64,000 nucleotides of DNA from Chthoniobacter flavus (GTDB taxonomy: Bacteria > Verrucomicrobiota > Verrucomicrobiia > Chthoniobacterales > Chthoniobacteraceae): NCBI GenBank assembly GCA_945861435.1, contig CAMAUX010000013.1:48143-112142 (forward strand). The letters run 5' to 3'. Position 1 is the first letter of the stretch, and every line of letters starts with the position of its first letter. A program made the translations under genes and the position numbers. Positions 21,393 through 30,014 of this stretch are shown piece by piece. The notes beneath the pieces are model-generated. The model was not told where the DNA came from. It made no database searches and worked only from the letters and a program-made list of their open reading frames with translations.

Positions 21393-23423
21393 TTAGTACC
21401 CACCGCTGATCTGCCACTCCTCAAGCAACCCCGCCGGGATCTCGCCAAGAAAGCGCGACGGCCGCTGCATCATCTCGCCGTAGCCAGCGTTGAGACGCAT
21501 ATGCGGGAAAGTAAGGTAGAGCTCTTCCTTCGCACGCGTGACAGCCACGTAAAACAGGCGCCGCTCCTCCTCCACAGCCTCCTCACTCTCCAGCGAGCGC
21601 GACGAAGGAAACATCCCCTCCGCCATCCAAATCACAAACACCGCGCGCCATTCGAGCCCCTTGGCCTGGTGCACACTGGAAAGCGTCACCATCTCGTCAT
21701 CCTCGCGCGCTGAAGCCGTCACCTCCGAGTCGAGGCTGGTGAGCAGCGCCAGTTGGTCGAGAAAATCGCCCGCGTTCTCGTACTGTCGCGCAAAGTTGGC
21801 CAGCGTGTTGAGGTCCTCCTTCCGCAAATCGTAATTGGCGAACTCGGCTTTCGCGTAATCCTCATACACGGCCTCCACCACGCTGCGGATCATCTGCTCG
21901 GGTTTCGCATGCCCTGCCGCGGGCGCGATCTCCTCAAGGGTGAAAGTGAGCTGCCGCCATGCCTTGGCCGCCTTGGCCGGCACCTTCAGCGTCCGCAGCA
22001 CCTCGGGCAGCTTCGGCATCATTTGCGCCGCCCCCGCAGACGTTGCCGCCACCAGATCGTCCAGCGCCCTTGTTACATGGTTCCAAAGCTGCTCGGCCGA
22101 CCGAGCCCCAATGCCGGGCAGCAGCCGGATCATCCGCTTGAACGCCACCTCATCACGCGGGTTCACCACGAACTTCAGAAACGCCGCAACATCCTTCACA
22201 TGCGCCTGCTCAAAGAACCTCAGCCCGCTCGTGATCTGGAACGGAATCCCCAGCCGCGTCATCTCCATCTGCAGCTCCATCGAATGGTAATGCGCGCGGT
22301 AAAGCACCGCGATCTCGTCGAGCTCAATGCCCTCGTCCCGCAGATCTAGAATCCTCTGCGCCACAAACGCCGCCTGCTGATTCGAGTCCCCGAGGGGCAC
22401 CAAAGCCGGCTTCATCGGAGCCGGCGGCCGCACCGCCACGAGCTCCTTCTTGAACTGGTTCACATTCGCCGCAATCGCGGCATTCGCCACCGCCAGAATC
22501 TCGGGCGCACTCCGATAGTTCGTCTCGATCTTGTAAACCTGAGCCGCCGGATAACGCTTCGGGAACTCGAGGATGTTTTTAAAATTCGCGCCGCGCCACG
22601 AATAGATGCTCTGCGCATCGTCTCCCACCACCATCACGTTGCGGTGATAGGCGGCAAGCACGTCGATGAACTCCGCCTGCAGGTGATTGGTGTCCTGATA
22701 CTCGTCCACCAAAATGAACTGAAACTGTTTCTGGTAGCGCTCAGCAACCGAAGGCTCGGCCTTCAATAAACGCACCGTCTTCTCGAGCAGGTCGTCGAAG
22801 TCCAGCGAGTTTGCCGCGCGCTTCTTAAGCTCGTAACGCCGCCCCACATCCTCAATTTGCGCCGCAAATTCCAGAAAGTGCGGGAACTTCTCCAGCAGCA
22901 CGTCTTCCACAGACCGCTGCGTATTGAGCGCGTAACTGAGCACATCCCCAGCCACCTCGCCCTTCGGAAACCGCTTCTCCTTCGGATCAATCCCCATCCC
23001 AGCGATCACCCCGTCCAGCATCTCCTTCTGATCCTCCCGATCCATGATCGAGAACCCGGGCGCAAATCCCGCAGCCTCTGGATTACGCCGCAAGATGCGG
23101 TTGCCAACGGAATGGAAAGTGCCAGACCACAGCCCCGCAAGGTCCCGAGGCACCAATGCCGTGACACGCTCGATCATCTCCCTGGCCGCTTTATTAGTGA
23201 AGGTAAGCAGTAGGATACTCTGCGCCGGCACCCCGTTCTCTATCAGATAGGCGACCCGGTACGTCAGCGTACGCGTCTTGCCGCTGCCCGCGCCCGCAAT
23301 CACCAGCGCAGGCCCCGGCGGCGCCGTCACCGCAGCGCACTGCTGCTCGTTGAGTTCTGCCGCAAAGTCGATCCGCGGACCGCTTGGCCCGTGGCTGCGC
23401 TGGAGATGATATTGACGCGCCAT
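21393..23423 (-). CDS. UvrD/Rep/PcrA-type ATP-dependent DNA helicase
   Basis: 676 residues. Superfamily 1A motifs are in order: LNEQQCAAV (Q motif), AGAGSGKTRTLT (Walker A), LLLTFTNKAAREMI, FILVDEYQDTNHLQ (Walker B), VVGDDAQSIYSWRGA, ETNYRSAPEIL, SSVHQAKGLEWRAVFV, and ERRLFYVAVTRAKEELYLTFP. Length is near that of Rep/PcrA, and no nuclease domain is seen. It unwinds DNA 3' to 5' in repair or replication restart. An odd 8-bp-period repeat lies 54-93 bp upstream of its ATG. Confidence 0.95.
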   Translation of the reverse strand: MARQYHLQRSHGPSGPRIDFAAELNEQQCAAVTAPPGPALVIAGAGSGKTRTLTYRVAYLIENGVPAQSILLLTFTNKAAREMIERVTALVPRDLAGLWSGTFHSVGNRILRRNPEAAGFAPGFSIMDREDQKEMLDGVIAGMGIDPKEKRFPKGEVAGDVLSYALNTQRSVEDVLLEKFPHFLEFAAQIEDVGRRYELKKRAANSLDFDDLLEKTVRLLKAEPSVAERYQKQFQFILVDEYQDTNHLQAEFIDVLAAYHRNVMVVGDDAQSIYSWRGANFKNILEFPKRYPAAQVYKIETNYRSAPEILAVANAAIAANVNQFKKELVAVRPPAPMKPALVPLGDSNQQAAFVAQRILDLRDEGIELDEIAVLYRAHYHSMELQMEMTRLGIPFQITSGLRFFEQAHVKDVAAFLKFVVNPRDEVAFKRMIRLLPGIGARSAEQLWNHVTRALDDLVAATSAGAAQMMPKLPEVLRTLKVPAKAAKAWRQLTFTLEEIAPAAGHAKPEQMIRSVVEAVYEDYAKAEFANYDLRKEDLNTLANFARQYENAGDFLDQLALLTSLDSEVTASAREDDEMVTLSSVHQAKGLEWRAVFVIWMAEGMFPSSRSLESEEAVEEERRLFYVAVTRAKEELYLTFPHMRLNAGYGEMMQRPSRFLGEIPAGLLEEWQISGGY

Positions 23424-23476
23424 AACCTATTGCTCAGCCCTCACCGGGCCCTGCCACTGCGCCCATGCCATGGATC

Positions 23477-23516
23477 CAATGCCCCAATTGCACAATTGCA
23501 CAATGTCCCAATGCCC
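23477..23516. repeat. Five tandem 8-bp units, each beginning CAAT
   Basis: CAAT occurs at 23477, 23485, 23493, 23501 and 23509, exactly 8 bp apart. The spacers between them are GCCC, TGCA, TGCA, GTCC and GCCC. The array fills the gap between the helicase start and the end of the DUF1080 gene. Confidence 0.8.
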
Positions 23517-23526
23517 ATGCAAAAAC

Positions 23527-24156
23527 TCACAACTTGCGCAGCGTGATCGCACGAAGCGCCGCACGGGTCCGAAAACTGGCGATCCCAAAGGGCCTCGAGA
23601 GCTCGATCTCGCCCAAGCGCATGCTGATGGTGCGTCCGGCCAGAGCCACGTCCGCCATCTGCTCCCCGTCAATGAAAGTCTGGAGCCGTTCCGGGGTCAC
23701 GCGCACCCGGATCTTGTACCAACGCCCGAGCTCGAACTTCTTCGTCTGCGTCGTCGCATTCTCAGACGCGTCCTCACCATCGATGCTCGAAATACCAACA
23801 AGCGCGCCGCCCCAACCCCCAACCACCAGCGTGCAATGGCTTTCACCCACCGGGAACGTCAGCCCGCAGAAAAAGTCGGAGCCTTGAACTCGCCGCGCCT
23901 CCAGTTCCACCTCGTAGTTCGTTTTGGGCATCTCACCCGTGTAATTGATCCCGGTCAGGTCACTCCCAGTCTCAAGCACGATCGCACCATCGGCCACCTT
24001 CACCTCTCCGCCTCCACCAAAATCCGTGGTCTTCCACTTGCCCAAAGCCAGTCCATCAAACAAGGGAACGGCAGCGGGATCAGCGGCCCAGAGGGTGGAA
24101 CATGCAAGGAGCGCAACGGCGCCATGAAGGAAGCATCTGCGGGAGAACGGGTGCAT
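23527..24156 (-). CDS. Exported DUF1080 family protein (3-keto-disaccharide hydrolase-like)
   Basis: 209 residues from MHPFSRRCFLHGAVALLAC; a start 18 codons upstream is possible but spoils the signal sequence. The N-terminus has SRRCFL followed by a hydrophobic stretch, which fits Tat or Sec export. PLFDGLALGKWK is the classic opening of DUF1080, a jelly-roll fold; the body continues with VADGAIVLETGSDLTGINYTGEMPKTNYEVELEARRV (read as pieces) and RWYKIRVRVTPERLQTFIDGEQ. Some family members hydrolyse 3-keto-glycosides, complementing Gfo/Idh/MocA oxidoreductases such as the one 1.8 kb away; the pairing is inference. Confidence 0.85.
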   Translation of the reverse strand: MHPFSRRCFLHGAVALLACSTLWAADPAAVPLFDGLALGKWKTTDFGGGGEVKVADGAIVLETGSDLTGINYTGEMPKTNYEVELEARRVQGSDFFCGLTFPVGESHCTLVVGGWGGALVGISSIDGEDASENATTQTKKFELGRWYKIRVRVTPERLQTFIDGEQMADVALAGRTISMRLGEIELSRPFGIASFRTRAALRAITLRKL

Positions 24157-24238
24157 CCCACCATTGTGCGGAGCCTCCCGCCGGAGGCAACGGCAATCGC
24201 AGCCAATCAAGAGCCCACCCCCATCAACTCTGGCGTCA

Positions 24239-24265
24239 TTGACAGGCGAGGACCCGCCATAAAGA
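24239..24265 (+). promoter_or_regulatory. Possible promoter of the cytochrome/FGE-like gene
   Basis: A perfect TTGACA (24239-24244) is followed after 15 bp by TAAAGA (24260-24265), a poor -10. The start codon is at 24285. The position fits; the -10 is weak. Confidence 0.4.
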
Positions 24266-24284
24266 CTCTTCCACTCGAAATCCC

Positions 24285-25733
24285 ATGACAGACCATCGCC
24301 CTCTTACCGGTATCCTCCTGCTCGCCCTCAGCATCCCTGCTGCCGCGGCGGTGGACTTCAACAAAGAGATCAAGCCGATCCTCGAGTTCAACTGTGTGCG
24401 CTGCCACAACCCCAAGGGCACCGACTATGAGAAGGGCGACACGGACGTCGATCTCTCCACCAAAGAGGCCGCTTTCGAGGTGAAGTCCACAATCGTTCCG
24501 GGCAACTCTTCCAAGAGCAAGCTCTTCACCACCACGGTGCTCGCCGACGACGCCAAAAAGCTCATGCCCCCGAAGAACAAGGTCACGGGCGAACTCGCAC
24601 GTCTCACCCCCGCCGAGAGCGACCTTCTCAAGAAATGGATCGATGAAGGCGCTCAGTGGCCAGAAAACGCCGGCACCCTCGTCGGCCGCAAGAAAGAGGT
24701 CGCCCAAGGCGACAAAAAGGAGAAGGAGACCAAACTCGTAGCCGCCATCCACGAGCGCATCCTCAAGACGGGTGTCCCATCGTCGGAAAAGGACATGAAG
24801 CCCTACAACAAGGTGCTCCCCGGCAGCGACGTCGACTTCGACATGGTCCCCATCCCGGGCGGCAAATTCAAAATGGGCAGCCCCGACGCCGAAGCTGGCC
24901 ACCAAGCCGACGAAGGCCCCGTCCATGAAGTCGAAATCGCCCCCTTCTGGATGGGCAAGTTCGAGGTCACATGGAACATCTACGATCTCTTCATGTATCC
25001 CAATGAGGAGAAGAAACTGCGCGAACCCATGGCCCTCCCGGCCGAATTCAACGCCCTCACCGACGGCGTCACCCGCCCCACTCAGCCCTATGTCGAAATG
25101 AGCTTCGGCATGGGCAAGGATGGATTCCCCGCCATCTCCATGACCCAGCACGGCGCTAACAAATTCTGCCAGTGGCTCAGCGCCAAGACTGGCGAGTTCT
25201 ACCGCCTGCCCACCGAAGCCGAGTGGGAATACGCCTGCCGTGCAGGAACCGACACCGCTTACTTCTGGGGTAACGATCCGGCACAACTCAGCCAGTACGC
25301 GTGGTGGGGCAACAACTCCGACTTCAAGTACCAGAAGGTCGGCAAGAAAAAGCCCAACCCATGGGGCCTCCACGACATGATCGGCAACGTGCTCGAATGG
25401 TGCATCGACCAGTACAACCCGACGTTCTACGCATCTTCCGCCAACGCCAGTCCTTGGAACAAGGCCACCACCCCCTACCCCCACGTTGCACGCGGCGGCT
25501 CATGGGACGACGACGACACCTCCAAACTGCGCTGCGCCGCACGTCGCAAGTCCGACGCTTCTTGGAAGATTCAAGATCCCCAGCTCCCAAAGAGCATCTG
25601 GTACCACACAGACGCCCAGTTCCTCGGCTTCCGCGTCATCCGCCCCCTCAAGACGCCCACCAAGGCGGAGATGGAAGCGTATTGGAATAGCGAAGTTGAA
25701 AAGGACGATCCCAAGCTCGAAAAACCCGAGTAA
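24285..25733 (+). CDS. Planctomycete-type cytochrome c domain fused to a formylglycine-generating-enzyme-like (SUMF1) domain
   Basis: 482 residues with a signal peptide (GILLLALSIPAAAA). Residues about 25-130 form a planctomycete-type cytochrome c module: FNKEIKPILEFNCVRCHNPKG (heme motif CVRCH) and LMPPKNKVTGELARL. From about residue 185 a SUMF1/FGE-sulfatase domain follows: MVPIPGGKFKMGSPD, RLPTEAEWEYACRAG, WGLHDMIGNVLEW. The two cysteines used by genuine FGE for copper and catalysis are missing: the corresponding C-terminal stretch reads GGSWDDDDTSKLRCAAR. It is therefore probably not a sulfatase activator but a periplasmic carbohydrate or protein-binding variant. A strong terminator follows the gene. 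Confidence 0.9.
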   Translation: MTDHRPLTGILLLALSIPAAAAVDFNKEIKPILEFNCVRCHNPKGTDYEKGDTDVDLSTKEAAFEVKSTIVPGNSSKSKLFTTTVLADDAKKLMPPKNKVTGELARLTPAESDLLKKWIDEGAQWPENAGTLVGRKKEVAQGDKKEKETKLVAAIHERILKTGVPSSEKDMKPYNKVLPGSDVDFDMVPIPGGKFKMGSPDAEAGHQADEGPVHEVEIAPFWMGKFEVTWNIYDLFMYPNEEKKLREPMALPAEFNALTDGVTRPTQPYVEMSFGMGKDGFPAISMTQHGANKFCQWLSAKTGEFYRLPTEAEWEYACRAGTDTAYFWGNDPAQLSQYAWWGNNSDFKYQKVGKKKPNPWGLHDMIGNVLEWCIDQYNPTFYASSANASPWNKATTPYPHVARGGSWDDDDTSKLRCAARRKSDASWKIQDPQLPKSIWYHTDAQFLGFRVIRPLKTPTKAEMEAYWNSEVEKDDPKLEKPE

Positions 25734-25764
25734 TTCCAGCCTCGGCAAACCCCGCCACGCATTC

Positions 25765-25798
25765 AAAGGACCCGGCAATAGCCGGGTCCTTTTCTTTT
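25765..25798 (+). terminator. Rho-independent terminator
   Basis: A perfect 12-bp stem (AAAGGACCCGGC / GCCGGGTCCTTT) with loop AATA is followed by TCTTTT. It ends the cytochrome/FGE-like transcript, 32 bp after the stop. Confidence 0.93.
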
Positions 25799-25940
25799 AC
25801 CCACTTGAGAACCCAATTTTTTTGTCGCACCCGCGAAGGCAAAACGTCAGGAACTTCGGCGCTAAGACATGGCCGCAGCTATGGTTAACCCAACCAAGGC
25901 TCCGAAGCCCCCTCTCCACCAGCACATCGAAACCCAACCC

Positions 25941-27290
25941 ATGAACAACCCTCCACTGATCCTCCATCCCGACGCCCTCTCACGCCGCAGCTTCCTGCGG
26001 CGCGGCTCCGCGGCTGTGGCCGGCTCCGCACTCATCGGCGGCCTCGCCCCGGAACGCTACGCCTTCGGCGCGTCCAACAACGACACCCTCAAGGTCGCCC
26101 TCATCGGCTGCGGCGGCCGCGGATCCGGCGCCGCCAACCAAGCGTTGAGCACCTACCGCGACGGCCCGATCAAACTCGTTGCCATGGCCGACATTCATGA
26201 GGACCGGCTCAACAGCGCCCTCGGAAACCTCCAGAAAACTCACGCCGACCGCATGGACGTCCCCAAGGAGCGCCAGTTCCTCGGCTTCGACAAGTTCAAG
26301 GAAGCCATCGCGCAGTGCGATGTCGCCATCCTCTCCACCCCCCCCGGATTTCGTCCCCAGCACTTCGAAGAAGCCATCCGACAAGGCAAGCACGTGTTCA
26401 TGGAAAAGCCGGTAGCCTCGGACGCCGCCGGCGTCCGCAGGGTTCTCGCCGCAGCCGAGGAAGCCAAAAAGAAGAACCTCAAGGTGGGCGTGGGTCTTCA
26501 ACGCCACCATCAGGCTGGTTACATCGAAACCATGAAGCGCATCCATGGCGGCGAGATTGGCGACATCGTCGCCGCACGCTGCTACTGGAACGGCAACCGC
26601 CCATGGCAGAAGAAACGCGCCGACCTTGAAAAGCAGTACGGCCGCCCCCTCACCGAAATGGAGTATCAACTCCGCAACTGGTACTACTTCACCTGGATCT
26701 GCGGTGATCACATCACCGAGCAGCACATCCACAATATCGACGTCATCAACTGGGCCAAGAACGCACATCCCGTGAAGGCCCGTTCCATGGGCGGCCGCGA
26801 AATCACCAACAGCCCGGACGACGGGGAGATCTACGATCACTTCGCCTGCGAGTTCGAGTACGAGGACGGTTCCATCTGCTACAGCTACTGCCGCCACCAG
26901 CCCAACTGCTGGAACTCGGTCAGCGAACATGTCGTCGGCACCAAAGGCCGCTCAGACATCGGCCGCAACACCATCACCGGTGCAGAACCCTGGCGTTATA
27001 AGGCCGAGGGCGCCAAGGACCCGTATCAGCAGGAGCATGACGACCTGTTCCGCGCCATCCGCAATAACACACCATACAACGAGGCGTTCTACGGCGCCGA
27101 AAGCACCATGACAGCCATCCTCGGCCGCATGGCGGCCTATTCCGGCAAAGAACTGGAATGGAACGCCGCGCTCAACTCCAAGATCGCCCTCGTGCCGGAC
27201 GTCACCGACTTCAACGCTGAGGCCCCTGTGAAACCGGGCCCCGACGGCTACTATCAAAAGGCCGTCCCCGGCAAGACAGCGGTCCTCTAA
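25941..27290 (+). CDS. Gfo/Idh/MocA family oxidoreductase, Tat-exported
   Basis: 449 residues from MNNPPLILHPDALSRRSF. An ATG 24 codons upstream precedes the Tat region awkwardly. SRRSFLRRGSAAVAGSALIGG is a twin-arginine signal. The Rossmann fold is in VALIGCGGRGSGAANQ, and the family lysine is in HVFMEKPVAS (EKP motif). The C-terminal dimer domain includes WYYFTWICGDHITEQHIHNIDV and YEDGSICYSYCRHQPNCW. It likely oxidises or epimerises sugars or sugar alcohols with NAD(P) in the periplasm; the substrate is not readable. A single-gene unit bounded by terminators on both sides. Confidence 0.93.
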   Translation: MNNPPLILHPDALSRRSFLRRGSAAVAGSALIGGLAPERYAFGASNNDTLKVALIGCGGRGSGAANQALSTYRDGPIKLVAMADIHEDRLNSALGNLQKTHADRMDVPKERQFLGFDKFKEAIAQCDVAILSTPPGFRPQHFEEAIRQGKHVFMEKPVASDAAGVRRVLAAAEEAKKKNLKVGVGLQRHHQAGYIETMKRIHGGEIGDIVAARCYWNGNRPWQKKRADLEKQYGRPLTEMEYQLRNWYYFTWICGDHITEQHIHNIDVINWAKNAHPVKARSMGGREITNSPDDGEIYDHFACEFEYEDGSICYSYCRHQPNCWNSVSEHVVGTKGRSDIGRNTITGAEPWRYKAEGAKDPYQQEHDDLFRAIRNNTPYNEAFYGAESTMTAILGRMAAYSGKELEWNAALNSKIALVPDVTDFNAEAPVKPGPDGYYQKAVPGKTAVL

Positions 27291-27334
27291 TCACGGACAC
27301 GGGCAGCCCTTGGCAGCCCGATCAACCACACTTC

Positions 27335-27373
27335 GCGCCCCGTCTTCTCAGGAGGACGGGGCGCTTTGTTTTT
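27335..27373 (+). terminator. Rho-independent terminator
   Basis: Stem GCGCCCCGTC / GACGGGGCGC, extendable by three inner pairs to a 4-base loop, followed by TTTGTTTTT. It closes the Gfo/Idh/MocA transcript and separates it from the convergent membrane-protein gene. Confidence 0.92.
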
Positions 27374-27400
27374 CAAAACCGCAACCCGATTTCCGCCCGC

Positions 27401-28648
27401 TCAGGCCGGGTTCCTGATGGAACCCCACCACATGCGAACCGCCTGCCAACCCCGCTCCAAGCGACTCTCCAAAACCGCCCCGCATCCCAGAAAACTGCTC
27501 ACCTGCTCTTCGGAGCCACGGTAGCGCGGCGGAAGCCAGATCACAGCCTTCGTCCATGCACCCTCCTGCCGCACCACAGAGGGATAAAACGTGCCGCGCT
27601 TTATGGTGAGTTCACTGTTCCCCAAATTCACCCTTCGCTCCGGAAGGATAAGAAACCGGCGATACCGGAATTCCACCCCTCCGCCCCCGCGGACCACTCG
27701 TCCCATGCATAGCAAAGGCGCCCCGTTCACCCGCTGAACCAAGAAACCGTGGGGTGCTTCCACCGTGGCATGGCGCTTTCCGCGCGCTGTCCACAGGAGA
27801 TCAACGCTCAAGATCATACCGAACACCGTCACCCGAAAAGCCAGCGGCGCCACCATCATGGAGGCACAAAGCAGCGTCATCGAAACCGCCACCCCCAGCC
27901 ATGGGCTGAGCGCGTAGCACGCCATCACCACGCCGATGAAGCCGGTGCGCAAAAGCTTCAGCAGCGCATCCAATGGGCCGAAGGGAGACAGCACGATGAG
28001 CACGTTGATCGCGTGCGACGCCATCCACACAATAAGGAACGAAGCCACTGCGAATGGCACAGCAACCCACCCGACACTGCTCCATCCCAACGACAAAAAG
28101 GCTGCGTGGGAAACGCCGGACACATCCCCCCGCACCGCAACATCCCCTCCCATCTGACGTGCCATCTCCAAGGCGATGAGCGGCACAAAGGCGGTGCTGG
28201 CGACAAGCGCGCTGATTTTGTTCTCGATCAACTCCGCCACATCCAACGGCTTCTTGAGGATCGGTATCAGGCTGCCAATCGAGTCCTTGAAGAAGCACAC
28301 GCCAAGAAGCAGGAGCCCTGCACCCCAGACTCCCGGATGGCAAAACCACGGCAGGGCCGCCCGCAGCGCCGGCGGGGTGCGGTAATAACGCAACACACCC
28401 ACCCCGGTGACTCCGAGCAGAGGTGAGATCGCAGTCCCCGTTATCTGCGAAAGCCCCTCGGCAAAATCCACACCCGGAACGCGATCAGTCCTCACCAACT
28501 CCGCAGCCGAATGAGTGATCCGGGATCCATCCACTGGCTCGGCATCGGCACTGCGGGCGCCCGCACCCCATGTCATCATCACCAGCAAACACAACACGAT
28601 CCGAGCGACGCTGAAGCCATGGGGGCGGATTGCGGACAAGAGCATCAC
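27401..28648 (-). CDS. Multi-pass membrane protein of unknown function
   Basis: 415 residues, family not recognised. The N-terminus looks like a signal peptide or anchor (IVLCLLVMMTWGAGA). About six hydrophobic segments follow, for example WGAGLLLLGVCFF, LVASTAFVPLIALEMA, VGWVAVPFAVASFLIVWM, GFIGVVMACYALSPWLGVAVSM and VTVFGMILSVDLLW. A soluble, basic C-terminal domain of about 115 residues comes last, with FRYRRFLILPERRVNL and VIWLPPRYRGSEEQVSSFLG. It stands alone: gap downstream on the same strand is in the opposite transcript order and is closed by its own terminator, so this gene needs its own promoter, which I could not identify. Confidence 0.75.
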   Translation of the reverse strand: MMLLSAIRPHGFSVARIVLCLLVMMTWGAGARSADAEPVDGSRITHSAAELVRTDRVPGVDFAEGLSQITGTAISPLLGVTGVGVLRYYRTPPALRAALPWFCHPGVWGAGLLLLGVCFFKDSIGSLIPILKKPLDVAELIENKISALVASTAFVPLIALEMARQMGGDVAVRGDVSGVSHAAFLSLGWSSVGWVAVPFAVASFLIVWMASHAINVLIVLSPFGPLDALLKLLRTGFIGVVMACYALSPWLGVAVSMTLLCASMMVAPLAFRVTVFGMILSVDLLWTARGKRHATVEAPHGFLVQRVNGAPLLCMGRVVRGGGGVEFRYRRFLILPERRVNLGNSELTIKRGTFYPSVVRQEGAWTKAVIWLPPRYRGSEEQVSSFLGCGAVLESRLERGWQAVRMWWGSIRNPA

Positions 28649-28705
28649 GCCGAAGTGCCCGCACCCGACATAGAAATCAAGCGGTAAAGGCGATCAACCT
28701 CAGGT

Positions 28706-28746
28706 AAAACAAAGCGCCCGCCACTCCGTAGGGAGAGGCGGGCGCT
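28706..28746 (-). terminator. Rho-independent terminator of gap
   Basis: On the minus strand a 10-bp stem (AGCGCCCGCC / GGCGGGCGCT) with an inner CTCC/GGAG pairing is followed by TTTGTTTT. It begins 33 bp after the gap stop. Confidence 0.92.
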
Positions 28747-28778
28747 GGAAGAAACTGAAGCGCGTTCCGGGATGCGGA

Positions 28779-29831
<1,053 letters not shown>

Positions 29832-29867
29832 TTAGGTGGTAGATGTGGCCAAGAAAACTGGGGCGCG

Positions 29868-29898
29868 TATCTAAGCCGTCCCCTGAGGAGAGCGTCAA
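29868..29898 (-). promoter_or_regulatory. Possible promoter of gap
   Basis: Minus strand: TTGACG (29893-29898), 19-bp spacer, TAGATA (29868-29873). The -35 is good, the -10 is poor and the spacing long. It lies 46 bp before the gap ATG. Confidence 0.4.
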
Positions 29899-30014
29899 TC
29901 CCGATTCCAAACGCGGCTCGTCGACGAATTGACTCAACAGTGCCAACTCCAGATAGATAGAGCACGCACCCAAGCTCCGCAGCAAGGGTCGCTCCACCCC
30001 TGCCTTCTCGTCAT

